A stretch of 64,000 bases of DNA from a bacterium (lineage in GTDB: Bacteria; Actinomycetota; Acidimicrobiia; Spongiisociales; UBA5794). The DNA is taken from positions 50,233 through 114,232 of the forward strand of contig JAAETI010000519.1 in NCBI GenBank assembly GCA_024228555.1. Reading direction: 5' to 3'. Made by a program: the position numbers and the translations under genes. The notes under the pieces are model-generated. The model did not search any database. It was not told where the DNA came from and worked only from the letters and a program-made list of their open reading frames with translations. Positions 9,575 through 18,153 of this stretch are shown here, one piece after another (the first letter of the stretch is position 1; the number at the start of each line of letters is the position of its first letter).

Positions 9575-10359
9575 TGTTGTCAGCCGCAGACGGGTGGATG
9601 GATGTCGCCGAGGTGAACCCTCCGGTTCTCCCGAGTGCCCGTCATCTCATGCTTGATCGGGCGTGGGAACGCGTTCTGATAACCGACAATACATTCGGCA
9701 AGATCCGCGTTTCTCCCTACGCATTTGCGGCTCGCATCACTCATGATGTGCCATCGGTAGCGCCGACCGTGGTTGCGTCGACGCGCGATCGCAATATCCT
9801 CGCCATCGAGAGTGAGGTGCGGGGGGCGCTCGGTAACGGGGTGCGATCGTTTCTAATTGTCGTGGGCGACACCCGGCCCCAGGTCGAGCATATGTCTCAT
9901 CACTACGAGATCATCGAGCATCTGCGCGACCTGCAGACTCAGCTCCCCGTATTCGAGGCCGGCATGACAACACGTTTCCGTGATTGGCAGTTCCGCAGAC
10001 GGGTTGATGCCGGTGGCCAGTTCTTTGTGACCGGTCCGATCATGGATCCCACGACTATCGCACCCAGCATGGAGAAGCTGAAGCGCGACCCCGCCGATCC
10101 TCCGGTGTTCCTCATGGTGATTCCGCCGTTCAGCCTCAAGTGGGTTGAACGTATGGAGTCCATCGGAACGGTGGCAGTCGGAGATAAGCTGCGTGGTGAA
10201 CTTGCCGATGGCATCGATCGCGAGCGCGCATGGGATCTGTCTCTCGAGGTTGCCTCCGCGGCCAAGGATGCGGGCTTTGCCGGTGTGATCCTCACTGGTC
10301 TCAAATTCGACACAGTCGTCGACGAAGCCGCCGGAGTATGGCGGGCGGCGCACGACTAG
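9574..10359 (+). CDS. Methylenetetrahydrofolate reductase-like protein (short MetF family)
   Basis: It is predicted to make 5-methyl-THF for the MetH encoded immediately upstream. The 261-aa product has the family pattern: SPYAFAARITHDVPSVAPTV, then STRDRNILAIESEVRGALG, then VRSFLIVVGDTRP, which matches the flavin and folate-binding strands of MetF. ATG 9574 shares one base with the metH stop (TAATG) and follows a GAGG. It lacks some N-terminal sequence of classical MetF, so a non-canonical member, like the atypical mycobacterial MTHFRs, is possible. Confidence 0.75.
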   Translation: MLSAADGWMDVAEVNPPVLPSARHLMLDRAWERVLITDNTFGKIRVSPYAFAARITHDVPSVAPTVVASTRDRNILAIESEVRGALGNGVRSFLIVVGDTRPQVEHMSHHYEIIEHLRDLQTQLPVFEAGMTTRFRDWQFRRRVDAGGQFFVTGPIMDPTTIAPSMEKLKRDPADPPVFLMVIPPFSLKWVERMESIGTVAVGDKLRGELADGIDRERAWDLSLEVASAAKDAGFAGVILTGLKFDTVVDEAAGVWRAAHD

Positions 10360-10373
10360 CAGTCCTCCACGGG

Positions 10374-10440
10374 TTGCGGTTGAGGAGTCCTCGCGTTCGC
10401 GGCGGGAAGCGGATAGCGTCTTCACCCCCCTCGTACGACC
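10374..10440. repeat. 67-bp direct repeat, copy 1
   Basis: It runs from TTGCGGTTGAGG to TCGTACGACC and is identical over all 67 bases to 10474-10540, exactly 100 bases downstream. It lies in the gap between two convergent genes. The internal CGCGTTCGCG is palindromic, and its last six bases start a hairpin, ACGACC-TGT-GGTCGT (10435-10449). Perfect identity in a non-coding region points to a recent duplication or a dispersed repeat family. Confidence 0.9.
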
Positions 10441-10452
10441 TGTGGTCGTCCG

Positions 10453-10473
10453 ATCCCCCCATCAAGGGGGGAT
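10453..10473. terminator. C/G-run hairpin between the two 67-bp repeats
   Basis: ATCCCCCC (10453-10460), loop ATCAA, GGGGGGAT (10466-10473): an 8-bp perfect stem between convergent genes. No real U-tract follows, so a transcription-stopping role for either or both genes is only a guess. Confidence 0.4.
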
Positions 10474-10540
10474 TTGCGGTTGAGGAGTCCTCGCGTTCGC
10501 GGCGGGAAGCGGATAGCGTCTTCACCCCCCTCGTACGACC
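10474..10540. repeat. 67-bp direct repeat, copy 2
   Basis: Identical to 10374-10440. It ends 12 bases before the stop of the minus-strand amidohydrolase. The flanks of the two copies differ (TGTGGTCG after copy 1, ACAGAGG after copy 2), so the repeat unit itself is 67 bases. Confidence 0.9.
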
Positions 10541-10552
10541 ACAGAGGAGTTT

Positions 10553-11725
10553 CTACGCCTCGGCTAGCAGGCGGAGGATGGTGGCGGTGGCTACGAGGAT
10601 GCCGGTTTCGATGGCGGACTCGTCGATGTCGAAGCTGGCGGAGTGGAGATCGACGCGACGATTGGGAAGGGCAGCTCCGAGACGGATGAGGGCGCCGGGG
10701 ATGTCCTCGAGGAACCAGGCGAAGTCTTCGGCGCCGAGGCTCTGGTGCGTGTGGACGACTTTGTCGGCGCCGAGGGCGTCGCTGGCGGCCGCTTCGACCA
10801 AACGAATGACGTTGGCATCGTTGACAACGGGCGGCGAACCGGCGATGTAGTCAACCTCGGCTGTGGCACCGAGAGGACCGACCATGTCGGCGACCAACGT
10901 TTCGACCCGCTTTGGCATCTCGCGCCACAGGTCCATATCGAACAGTCGGACGGTCCCTTGCAGTTCGATGTGTGTCGGGATGACGTTGGCTGCGGACCCG
11001 CCGTGAACTGTGCCAAAGACGACGAGAACTGTTTCCCGAGGGTCAATTGTGTGGCGGATGAGCTGGGGCAGGTCGGTGATTACTCGAGCTGCCACATAGA
11101 GCAGGTTCACCGTCTGGTGAGGGCGGGAAGTATGACCACCGGGTCCGGAGATGCGGATGATGAACCGGTCTGAGGCCCCGGTGATGCCACCGGTTCTGAT
11201 GCCTACCTTGCCCGCCTCCAGCGATGGGTCGACGTGGAAAGCGGTTATAGCCGAAAGGTCACGATGGACGCCATCGGTCCGTAGCGCTTGCGCACCACCG
11301 GGGATGGTTTCCTCGGCAGGTTGGAACAAGAGACGGGCAGTGCCGGGGAGCTGGTCGAGTTGCTTGAGTACCCAAGCGGTCCCAAGCCCGATTGCGGTGT
11401 GGGCATCGTGGCCGCAGGCATGCATAACGCCGGGAACGATTGAAGCGTACGGCGGGGTCGCTTCCTCGGCGATTGGCAGAGCGTCGAGGTCGGCGCGAAA
11501 TCCGACGGTTGGTGGTCCCTCGCCGATGTCGGCGATGAGGCCGGTTCCCTCAGGACGCATCTGGGGCTCGATACCCCACTCGATCAGGGTGTCTGCAACC
11601 TTGCGGGTGGTGCGGTGTTCTTGCCACCCAACTTCGGGGTTCTGATGGAGATCGCGTCGGACGTCGATTATTCGCGGCGTGATTTCCGCGGCAAGGCGCG
11701 CTAGGTCAGAGATTCGATCGGGCAT
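10553..11725 (-). CDS. M20D-family amidohydrolase (N-acyl-amino acid / hippurate hydrolase type)
   Basis: A dinuclear-metal amidase of 390 aa that likely removes acyl groups from amino acids. It starts with the typical IIDVRRDLHQNPEVGWQEH block. The metal-binding MHACGHDAHTA motif is near residue 100, the catalytic FQPAEE near 135, and the dimerisation or lid domain has SGPGGHTSRPHQ. The C-terminal SLGAEDFAWFLEDIPGALIR supplies the last ligand region. ATG 11725 places the family N-terminus correctly; a longer start at 11809 adds unconserved residues. It is divergent from the ligase at 11856. The exact substrate is unknown. Confidence 0.88.
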   Translation of the reverse strand: MPDRISDLARLAAEITPRIIDVRRDLHQNPEVGWQEHRTTRKVADTLIEWGIEPQMRPEGTGLIADIGEGPPTVGFRADLDALPIAEEATPPYASIVPGVMHACGHDAHTAIGLGTAWVLKQLDQLPGTARLLFQPAEETIPGGAQALRTDGVHRDLSAITAFHVDPSLEAGKVGIRTGGITGASDRFIIRISGPGGHTSRPHQTVNLLYVAARVITDLPQLIRHTIDPRETVLVVFGTVHGGSAANVIPTHIELQGTVRLFDMDLWREMPKRVETLVADMVGPLGATAEVDYIAGSPPVVNDANVIRLVEAAASDALGADKVVHTHQSLGAEDFAWFLEDIPGALIRLGAALPNRRVDLHSASFDIDESAIETGILVATATILRLLAEA

Positions 11726-11855
11726 GCCGGGAGTGTAGTGAGTGCGCGTTGATCTCAGCGAAGGCAACTGCGAGCAGATGTATGTCTGGCACGGGCGATC
11801 GTTCGCCATCGTGCGGATTGCTCAACTATGTTGGCCCTTCGGGAGGTGAGTACCA

Positions 11856-12989
11856 GTGGTTGAACGACCTGCATTCACGATCGGTATCGAAGAGGAATAC
11901 CTGATTGTCGACATCGAGAGCCGGGAGCTCGTGCAAGACCTTCCCGACGGCTTGATGGCCGCATGCGAGGAGATTCTCGAGGCCCAGGTGAGCCCTGAGT
12001 TCCTGCGGTCTCAGATCGAGATCGGCACCAAGGTTTGCTCCAGCATCCACGAGGCGCGCGATGATCTAAAACGACTGCGACGTGCGGTTGCTGATGTCTG
12101 CAACGAATATGGCCTGGCGCCGATTGCGGCTTCGACACATCCTTCTGCCGACTGGTACGAGCAACGTCATACGGACAAGCCTCGGTACAACATCCTTGCC
12201 AATGCCCTTGGTGGCGTGATCCGTCGCCTGTTGATCTGCGGTATGCATGTCCACGTAGGCATTGGGGACCCTGACACGCGGGTCGACCTCATGAACCAGG
12301 TGCTCTATTTCGTGCCTCACATGCTGGCTCTGTCCACGTCGTCTCCGTTTTGGAATGGCGCCGAGACTGGGCTGAAGAGCTATCGCACTTCTGTTTTTCG
12401 GGCTGTCCCTCGGACGGGAATGCCGGACGAGTTCGACACATGGGGCGAGTACCAACGTCATGTCGAAGTACTGGTCAATGCCGGGGTTATCGAGGATGCC
12501 ACCAAGCTGTGGTGGGATCTCCGCCCCAGTGCCCGTTACCCGACGCTGGAGCTGCGCAGCAACGACATCTGCACCAACATCGAGGACACTCTCTCTATCG
12601 CTGCCATGTACGTCTCCCTGCTGTCGATGTTGCATCGGCGTCGCGTCAAGAATCAGCGCTGGCGGGTCTACAGCCGGATGCTGATTGAGGAGAACGTGTG
12701 GCGGGCGCAGCGGTACGGGATTTCCGAATCGCTCATCGACTTCGGTCGAGGCGAGCTGGTCGGGTACCCGCAGCTAGTTGACGAGATCATCAATCTGGTC
12801 AAGAAGGACGCCAAGCGGCTTGATTGCGAGGACGAGCTTCTTCACGCCCGAACCATCGTCAAGCGTGGCACCAGCGCTGATTCCCAGCTCGACGTCTATC
12901 ACAAGGCACTTGCCGCAGGCGCCGGCGAGCATGAAGCGTTGGAGAAGGTCGTCGACTGGCTTGTCGCGGAGACCGTCGCTGGGGTCTGA
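11856..12989 (+). CDS. Carboxylate-amine ligase of the glutamate-cysteine ligase 2 (YbdK) family
   Basis: An ATP-dependent ligase of 377 aa that joins an amine to a gamma-carboxylate. It opens with the family signature FTIGIEEEYLIVD and has GMHVHVGIGDPD in the catalytic groove, WWDLRPSARYPTLELRSNDI further on, and a C-terminal helical region. The GTG start at 11856 has a strong GGGAGGTGAG upstream. Family members include glutamate-cysteine ligases, EgtA and uncharacterised YbdK enzymes. No mycothiol or ergothioneine genes are beside it, so the product is not assigned. Confidence 0.85.
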   Translation: MVERPAFTIGIEEEYLIVDIESRELVQDLPDGLMAACEEILEAQVSPEFLRSQIEIGTKVCSSIHEARDDLKRLRRAVADVCNEYGLAPIAASTHPSADWYEQRHTDKPRYNILANALGGVIRRLLICGMHVHVGIGDPDTRVDLMNQVLYFVPHMLALSTSSPFWNGAETGLKSYRTSVFRAVPRTGMPDEFDTWGEYQRHVEVLVNAGVIEDATKLWWDLRPSARYPTLELRSNDICTNIEDTLSIAAMYVSLLSMLHRRRVKNQRWRVYSRMLIEENVWRAQRYGISESLIDFGRGELVGYPQLVDEIINLVKKDAKRLDCEDELLHARTIVKRGTSADSQLDVYHKALAAGAGEHEALEKVVDWLVAETVAGV

Positions 12990-13051
12990 GGCTCCCGTCG
13001 AGCGGAACCATGCGAGTTCCTGGCGAATCCCTACCCGGGTAACCTGCCGTC

Positions 13052-14755
13052 ATGTCTTATCTGCGGATAGCTGGGGCCCAGGTCAATCTTGTCGTTGGTG
13101 ATATCGACGGCAATCTCAAGATCATTCTCGAGGCGATGGAGCGCGCTGAGGAAGCGGAAGCCGATGTGCTGCTTCTGCCTGAGCTCGCCATTACCGGGTA
13201 TCCCCCCGAGGACTTATTGCTGCGCCGGTCGTTCATCGATCAGAACATGGAGGCGCTGCATCAAATCGCCCAGGCATCCGAGATGACAGCGGTTGTCGTC
13301 GGATTTGCTGATCGTGTCGACGGTGATCGTCACAAGGACGACTCGGTTGAGCGTGGTCTTGCCAACGCCGCTGCGATTGTTGGCGATGGTGCTATTCGAG
13401 GGATCTACCACAAGGTGCTTCTCCCCAACTACGGGGTCTTTGACGAGGCTCGCTATTTCGCACCGGGCCGCGTTGCCGAGAAGTTGTGGGGCTTTGGCGA
13501 CGTCGTTGCCGGGGTCTCGGTTTGTGAGGACATCTGGGCCGCCGATGGCCCGCCGGCGTTGCAGGCCGAGGCTGGTGCGCAGATCCTGCTGAACATCAAT
13601 GGCTCTCCCTATCACGTTGGCAAGGGAGCCGACAGATCATCGTTGCTGGCCGCTGAGGCGCTCCGGTCCGAGGTTCCTGTTGCATACGTGAACATGGTTG
13701 GCGGTCAGGACGAGTTGGTTTTCGACGGCGATTCGATGATCTTTGGAAGCGACGGTGAGCTCATCTACCGCGCTGCCCAATTCGAAGAGGAGCATTTCGT
13801 CGTAGATGTCCCCATTGCCGATGGCGACCATGACGCAGGTCTGGTGACGGTATCCGAGGGCCGAACCCGAAGCGATGCACCGTCGCCTTCACCCGAGACC
13901 AGCGAGCGGCTCGACGAGGACGCCGAAATCTACGCGGCTCTGGTTACGGGGCTCCGTGACTATGTGCACAAGAACGGTTTCCGTGATGTCGTGGTTGCCC
14001 TCTCGGGTGGCATCGACTCTGCCCTGACGGCAGCGATTGCAGTCGATGCTCTCGGTCCCGATGCGGTTTGGGGGATCACAATGCCAACCCGTTTCAGCTC
14101 CGAAGGATCGGTGAACCACTCCTTTGACCTGGCGCATAATCTCGGCTTCCGGATCGACGAGATCTCGATTGAAGGTGTCTTTGGCGAGTTTGCCGAGGCG
14201 CTCGGTCCGGTGTTTGAAGGCACCGAGTTCGGTGTGGCCGAGGAAAACCTGCAGGCGAGGATTCGTGGCGTCATCGTGATGGCGATTTCCAACAAATACG
14301 GCGGCATGGTGGTGACCACGGGCAACAAGTCTGAGGTGGCAGTTGGGTATGCCACTCTCTACGGCGACATGGCCGGCGGATACGCCCCGCTGAAGGATGT
14401 CTTCAAGACTGTTGTCTATCGCCTTGCGGAGTGGCGAAACCGCGATGGTGAGGTCATCCCATGGGCGACCATCCGCAAACCGCCATCTGCGGAGTTGCGG
14501 CCGGATCAGAAGGACACGGACTCTCTACCGGAGTACGACATGCTCGATGCGATCCTGCGCCGCTACATCGAGATGGACGAAGCCCCCGACGTTATCGTTG
14601 CGGAGGGATTCGATCCGGAGTTGGTTGCCCGCATCGCACGCATGGTTGACCGCAGCGAGTACAAGCGGCGTCAATCGGCGCCAGGTGTGCGGATCACGCA
14701 AAAGGCATTCGGCAAGGATCGACGTCTCCCGATCACGAATCGTTTTGAGGACTAG
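13052..14755 (+). CDS. nadE: Glutamine-dependent NAD+ synthetase
   Basis: It makes NAD+ from deamido-NAD+, ATP and glutamine in the last step of NAD synthesis. The 567-aa product is the two-domain form. The N-terminal nitrilase-type glutaminase (about 1-270) has the Glu-Lys-Cys triad in LLLPELAITGYPPEDLLLR, IYHKVLLPNYGVFDEARYF and GVSVCEDIWA. The C-terminal synthetase has the pyrophosphatase P-loop VALSGGIDSALTAAIA and TTGNKSEVAVGYATLYGDMAG. No related pathway genes are adjacent. Confidence 0.95.
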   Translation: MSYLRIAGAQVNLVVGDIDGNLKIILEAMERAEEAEADVLLLPELAITGYPPEDLLLRRSFIDQNMEALHQIAQASEMTAVVVGFADRVDGDRHKDDSVERGLANAAAIVGDGAIRGIYHKVLLPNYGVFDEARYFAPGRVAEKLWGFGDVVAGVSVCEDIWAADGPPALQAEAGAQILLNINGSPYHVGKGADRSSLLAAEALRSEVPVAYVNMVGGQDELVFDGDSMIFGSDGELIYRAAQFEEEHFVVDVPIADGDHDAGLVTVSEGRTRSDAPSPSPETSERLDEDAEIYAALVTGLRDYVHKNGFRDVVVALSGGIDSALTAAIAVDALGPDAVWGITMPTRFSSEGSVNHSFDLAHNLGFRIDEISIEGVFGEFAEALGPVFEGTEFGVAEENLQARIRGVIVMAISNKYGGMVVTTGNKSEVAVGYATLYGDMAGGYAPLKDVFKTVVYRLAEWRNRDGEVIPWATIRKPPSAELRPDQKDTDSLPEYDMLDAILRRYIEMDEAPDVIVAEGFDPELVARIARMVDRSEYKRRQSAPGVRITQKAFGKDRRLPITNRFED

Positions 14756-15080
14756 ACGGCGCGGCCCTCTCCGGAGCTATCGAACCAGCGTCGGACTCGA
14801 AGCCGATCGGGCAGGAAGATTTGGTCGCAGTGGTACCGGGGTTTTGGTGGCCAGATCCACTCGGGATCCTGGGGAAAGGTCCACCCTTCCGGCTCGGGCT
14901 AAATCACGTCACCGGTGGGGTCCCCAGAGATCCGCTATCCGGATTCGTGAACCAGACGGTGGTCGACGCATCACATTGCTGCCACGTGGGCTTGTCAGGT
15001 GGGAGCTTCTCGTGTTCACCGCAGGTCTCGGGAGACCAACTGTCCCGGATTGCCTGGAACACTTGCTCACGATCGGTCAT
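14752..15080 (-). pseudogene. Broken small gene, weakly YunG-like
   Basis: From ATG 15080 the reverse strand encodes VFQAIRDSWSPETCG, then PTWQQCDASTTVWFTNPDSG, and stops at 14904. A second frame down to the TAG at 14752 holds equally protein-like sequence: GDPTGDVI, an in-frame TAG, then PEPEGWTFPQDPEWIW and IFLPDRLRVRRWFD. One frameshift near 14935 and one nonsense codon would restore a single protein of about 108 aa. The N-terminal SW..ET...QC.ASTTV pattern recalls YunG-like proteins, but that is weak. It fills the 427-base gap between nadE and the next gene. Confidence 0.45.
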
Positions 15081-15182
15081 TCGGCGCTCTTTCAGTTGGG
15101 AGAGCGATTGCATCGAAGCGGTGTGACAGGAAGCTGTGACACAATGGGATGACGTCCTGCCAAACTGACTGAGGTTGTTGAA

Positions 15183-15584
15183 ATGAAGATCTACTTTGCC
15201 GGATCGATCCGTGGTGGTCGGGACGATGCCGACATCTATCTGCACCTGGTCGATGAGCTGGCCAAGCACGGTGAGGTGCTCACCGAGCATGTGGCAACCG
15301 TCGGTGAAGAAGATCTCTCCGATGACGACATCTTTGCCCGTGACCTTGGCTGGCTGATCAGCTGTGACGTCATTGTCGCCGAGGTAACAACGCCAAGCCT
15401 CGGCGTTGGTTGGGAGATCGGCGTTGCTCAGGAGCGGGGGGTTCCTGTCCTGTGTCTATTCCGTTCCGGCCAAAGCCGACGGCTGTCCGCGATGCTCAGC
15501 GGGAACCCCGGTGTTACCGCGGTGGGGTACACCGACGTACAGGAAGCGGCGGTTGTGATCGACCGGTTCCTCGAAGCCCTCTAG
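15183..15584 (+). CDS. Nucleoside 2-deoxyribosyltransferase-like hydrolase (DNPH1 family)
   Basis: The 133-aa protein begins MKIYFAGSIRGGRDDADIY, the signature of 2'-deoxynucleoside 5'-monophosphate N-glycosidases (DNPH1/RCL) within the deoxyribosyltransferase superfamily. DIFARDLGWLISCDVIVAEV and TPSLGVGWEIGVAQERG carry the catalytic Asp/Glu and substrate loop. The likely role is hydrolysis of modified dNMPs to keep them out of DNA. It is a single gene, convergent with the sortase. Confidence 0.85.
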   Translation: MKIYFAGSIRGGRDDADIYLHLVDELAKHGEVLTEHVATVGEEDLSDDDIFARDLGWLISCDVIVAEVTTPSLGVGWEIGVAQERGVPVLCLFRSGQSRRLSAMLSGNPGVTAVGYTDVQEAAVVIDRFLEAL

Positions 15585-15604
15585 CCACGAAGGCTGCCGC
15601 CGTA

Positions 15605-16339
15605 TCAGGTGGCGGTGTCGACCGGCGTCATGGGCTCAAAGTTCCCAAGGTGGTCGGCAAACACAATCACGTTGTTCCGATAGGACCGAGCGTCGCTGTC
15701 GAAGGACCCGCCACAGGTGATGAGGCGGAGCTCAGGCCCTTCTGTGGTGCCGTAGACCTTGTCGGTGGGAAACGCGAGTTTATCGACAAGGTCGACCTCG
15801 CGTACTTTGAACCAGGCGATCAGGCCATCGGAACGGTCAACCTCGATTAGGTCGCCGACCTCGAGATTCCGAAGCTCGTAGAACACCGCCGGCCCCTGCT
15901 TGTTGTCGACGTGGCCAACAATGATGCTTGGGCCCAGCTCACCCGGGGGCGGGCGCCCGGTGTACCAGCCGGTCACGCTGAAGTCCTTTGGTATTTCCAT
16001 TGAGCCGTCGTCGTTCAAGCCAAGGTCGATGATCGACGCGTCGATGTCCGTGCCCGAGACTCGCACCCGCAACGGGTAGAGCTCATCGACCTCGTTCTCA
16101 GATGACAGCACGCTACCGCCGACGGTGTTTTCCGAAGAATCCTCCGCGGGTACCGGCGGCGGCTCTGGCTCGGCGACCGGTTCGATTTCTACAGTCGATG
16201 TCGTGGCCGGGATTCCGGCGGTGGTGTTGGCCGCAGACGCGACAGTCGTGACCGCCTCCCCGGATTCGTCGGCTGCACAGCCGACGAAAACCAGAGCGAC
16301 GGTCACGACCATGGTTACGAATGGAAGTCTTCGTCTCAT
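15605..16339 (-). CDS. Class F sortase, lipoprotein-type N-terminus
   Basis: A transpeptidase that links surface proteins to the wall, 244 aa. The N-terminus is a signal peptide ending in a lipobox-like VFVGC (Cys21), followed by a Thr/Pro-rich linker to about residue 85. The catalytic domain has GWYTGRPPPGELGPSIIVGH with the catalytic His, ELRLITCGG with the Cys, and ARSYRNNVIVFA with the Arg. The pattern (GLNDDGSMEIP, AVFYELRNLEVGD, KLAFPTDKVYG) is that of actinobacterial class F. It is encoded 27 bases after the Thr-rich surface protein, so that protein is its probable substrate. Confidence 0.88.
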   Translation of the reverse strand: MRRRLPFVTMVVTVALVFVGCAADESGEAVTTVASAANTTAGIPATTSTVEIEPVAEPEPPPVPAEDSSENTVGGSVLSSENEVDELYPLRVRVSGTDIDASIIDLGLNDDGSMEIPKDFSVTGWYTGRPPPGELGPSIIVGHVDNKQGPAVFYELRNLEVGDLIEVDRSDGLIAWFKVREVDLVDKLAFPTDKVYGTTEGPELRLITCGGSFDSDARSYRNNVIVFADHLGNFEPMTPVDTAT

Positions 16340-16366
16340 TCCGTTCCGGTCGGTCTCGTTGCTACT

Positions 16367-17110
16367 TCAGGACTGGGAGCGACGCCTCCAAGCAGCGGTC
16401 GCACCGGCTCCGGCGAGCGCCATTCCCGCAACACCCAAGACGACCAGAGCGAACTCACCGGGCTGGACTGGCGGTGCCGTCGGCGTTGATCCGAGGGCGG
16501 CTCCTCCGCCACCTAGATCGAGGACACCAGTTGGTGGCGGGCTCGTCGTCGTTGTCGAGCTCGTCGTGGTTGTGGTGCTCGTGGGCAATGTCGATGACGT
16601 CGGCAATGTGGTGCTGGTCGTTGTACTAGTCGTGGTGCTGGTCGTGGTGCTGGTCGTGGTGCTGGTCGTTGTACTAGTCGTAGTTGACGTAGTCGTGGTC
16701 GTCGATTCCGGGGCGCAGGTGATCGTGATGGTGATGCCCAAGCTGGTTATCCCATCGGGTCCCCATTCGAAGTAGACGTCGATAGTGTTACCGAGAACGA
16801 CCGGTCCTGACAGCGGAATGATCAGCCCCGGGGCGTCCTCGACACCGAAGAATGTTGCCGATGAGGTCCCTGATTCAACAATGACGTTGTTGCCGAGGTG
16901 AACCGACGCATTGTTCTTGGTCTCTGCGACACCTTCGCAGGTCCGTCCTACCAGGGACGGATCCACCGGTTCGCTTGTCAGCAGTTCGATCGTCCCTACA
17001 GGGCGTCCCATGATGCCGTTGAGCTCGATGACAATCGGTGATTGTGCGGTTGCGGGTGCGGAAAGGGCGAGAAGCCCCAGCACCACTAGAAGTAGTAGTA
17101 GTCGTCGCAA
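16367..17110 (-). CDS. Thr-rich wall-anchored surface protein, probable sortase substrate
   Basis: The 247-aa protein has a signal peptide (LLLLLVVLGLLALSAPATAQ), a globular domain of about 110 aa with two cysteines (RTCEGVAE, ITITCAPE), a stalk of STTT repeats, then SPPPTGVLDLGGGGAAL, a hydrophobic helix (FALVVLGVAGMALAGAG) and a basic tail (WRRRSQS). That is the layout of a wall-sorting signal, with PPPTG where LPxTG is expected. The reading frame opens at TTG 17110; no in-frame ATG is near. It is upstream of, and co-directional with, the class F sortase. The function of the globular domain is not recognised. Confidence 0.75.
   Translation of the reverse strand: MRRLLLLLVVLGLLALSAPATAQSPIVIELNGIMGRPVGTIELLTSEPVDPSLVGRTCEGVAETKNNASVHLGNNVIVESGTSSATFFGVEDAPGLIIPLSGPVVLGNTIDVYFEWGPDGITSLGITITITCAPESTTTTTSTTTSTTTSTTTSTTTSTTTSTTTSTTLPTSSTLPTSTTTTTSSTTTTSPPPTGVLDLGGGGAALGSTPTAPPVQPGEFALVVLGVAGMALAGAGATAAWRRRSQS
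16617..16688. repeat. 12-bp tandem repeat coding for the STTT stalk
   Basis: Six 12-bp units run from 16617 to 16688, with variants GTCGTTGTACTA, GTCGTGGTGCTG (three identical copies at 16629-16664) and GTCGTAGTTGAC. Each unit encodes Ser/Thr-Thr-Thr-Thr on the minus strand. The length can change by whole units without a frameshift, so the stalk length may vary between strains. Confidence 0.85.
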
Positions 17111-17427
17111 TGTGTATTCCCATCCACTTGAAGCCCAACAAGGGTGCCGGTATCTCTCGGCACACGAATCTTATACAGATTCGAGAGTCTTTGGGTGCGA
17201 GTAATTGCGGCCTAGATCCGCGTGTTTCACAGAAGTGAGATCCCCCGAACCCTGGCCGATGCTGGGTCACCCCTTGTGATTATTTGTACCCTCTATTAAC
17301 GTTAGTTACCAATAGTCAACGACAATTGGAGCAGAGTTGAGATGACGCAATTGGCCACTGCAACCTGGCGACCTCTCCCAGTGGTTGGTAGCGTCGCGCC
17401 AGGTATTGGGGAATATCCGGAGGCATC
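17111..17427. other. Divergent intergenic region between wall protein and Tad operon
   Basis: This 317-base gap has no convincing ORF. It holds two short perfect hairpins that would lie in the 5' leader of the minus-strand wall protein: GTGCCG/CGGCAC at 17144-17163 and CGAATCT/AGATTCG at 17165-17183 with a 5-base loop. An AT-rich stretch near 17270-17330 is the likely promoter zone of the Tad operon, but I could not fix -35 and -10 boxes. Confidence 0.4.
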
Positions 17428-18153
17428 GTGGCTGATCGTTTAGTGGGGACCGGCGCACCTGCGCCCTTCGATTCTGCGCCGCCGGTGCGACGCAACCTTC
17501 TATCCCGCATCAAGCTTGGCCACGTTGTGATGGTCCTGGCCGCGATTGTTGCGCTTGTCTTCAACCTCGCGGTGTTGCGTGGCAACGAGGCCACCATGGA
17601 AGTCGCGATTGCGGCCGCCGACATCAGGGCGGGCACAACCCTGACGATGTTCCATTTGGAGACGGCGACGATCCCGGCAGACGATCTTCTGGCGACCAGG
17701 TTCGTCCCCGCGACCGACATGGTGAATGCAGTTGGCCAACTGACAACCCGGTCGATCGTGGCGGGGGAACCAGTGCTCAATTCGGACCTGCTGGTGGTAG
17801 AGAATCGAGGTGGGCTGCGCGCCATGAGTGTTCCCATCGATCTCACGCACGCTGTAGCCGGTCATCTCTCCCGCGGAGACTCGATCGATGTGGTCCTGGT
17901 CTCTGATGGAGTCGCCTCGTTTATCGCGACGGATATCGAAGTCCTCGAGGTCCCGAGTGTTGACGACAGCGCTCTGGGAGCCCGGTCGGGCTACGCACCA
18001 ACACTGGCCGTTGACGCAACCCAAGCGCTGCTGATCGCGTCGGCTCTCGACGTAGGAGAGGTGCACATCATCCGCTCCACTGGTACCGCGCTGCCCGATC
18101 TCGAGCGAGCTACAGCTGTCGTTGGTGGTGCTTCCGAAAGCGCCTCGGGATGA
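17428..18153 (+). CDS. cpaB: Flp/Tad pilus assembly protein CpaB (RcpC), SAF domain
   Basis: The first gene of the pilus operon, 241 aa. A short cytoplasmic N-terminus is followed by one membrane helix (HVVMVLAAIVALVFNLAVL, about 30-48), then an SAF domain (EVAIAAADIRAGTTLTMFHL to TRSIVAGEPVLNSDLL), as in CpaB. The GTG start at 17428 follows GGAGG. In Gram-positive Tad systems this protein is an exported assembly or wall-interaction factor. Its stop overlaps the next start (ATGA at 18150). Confidence 0.85.
   Translation: MADRLVGTGAPAPFDSAPPVRRNLLSRIKLGHVVMVLAAIVALVFNLAVLRGNEATMEVAIAAADIRAGTTLTMFHLETATIPADDLLATRFVPATDMVNAVGQLTTRSIVAGEPVLNSDLLVVENRGGLRAMSVPIDLTHAVAGHLSRGDSIDVVLVSDGVASFIATDIEVLEVPSVDDSALGARSGYAPTLAVDATQALLIASALDVGEVHIIRSTGTALPDLERATAVVGGASESASG

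Noticed and set aside
10374..10540. CRISPR-like repeat-spacer pattern.
   Set aside because: Only two units of 67 bases with one 33-base spacer that is itself a hairpin, and no cas genes. It does not fit a CRISPR array.
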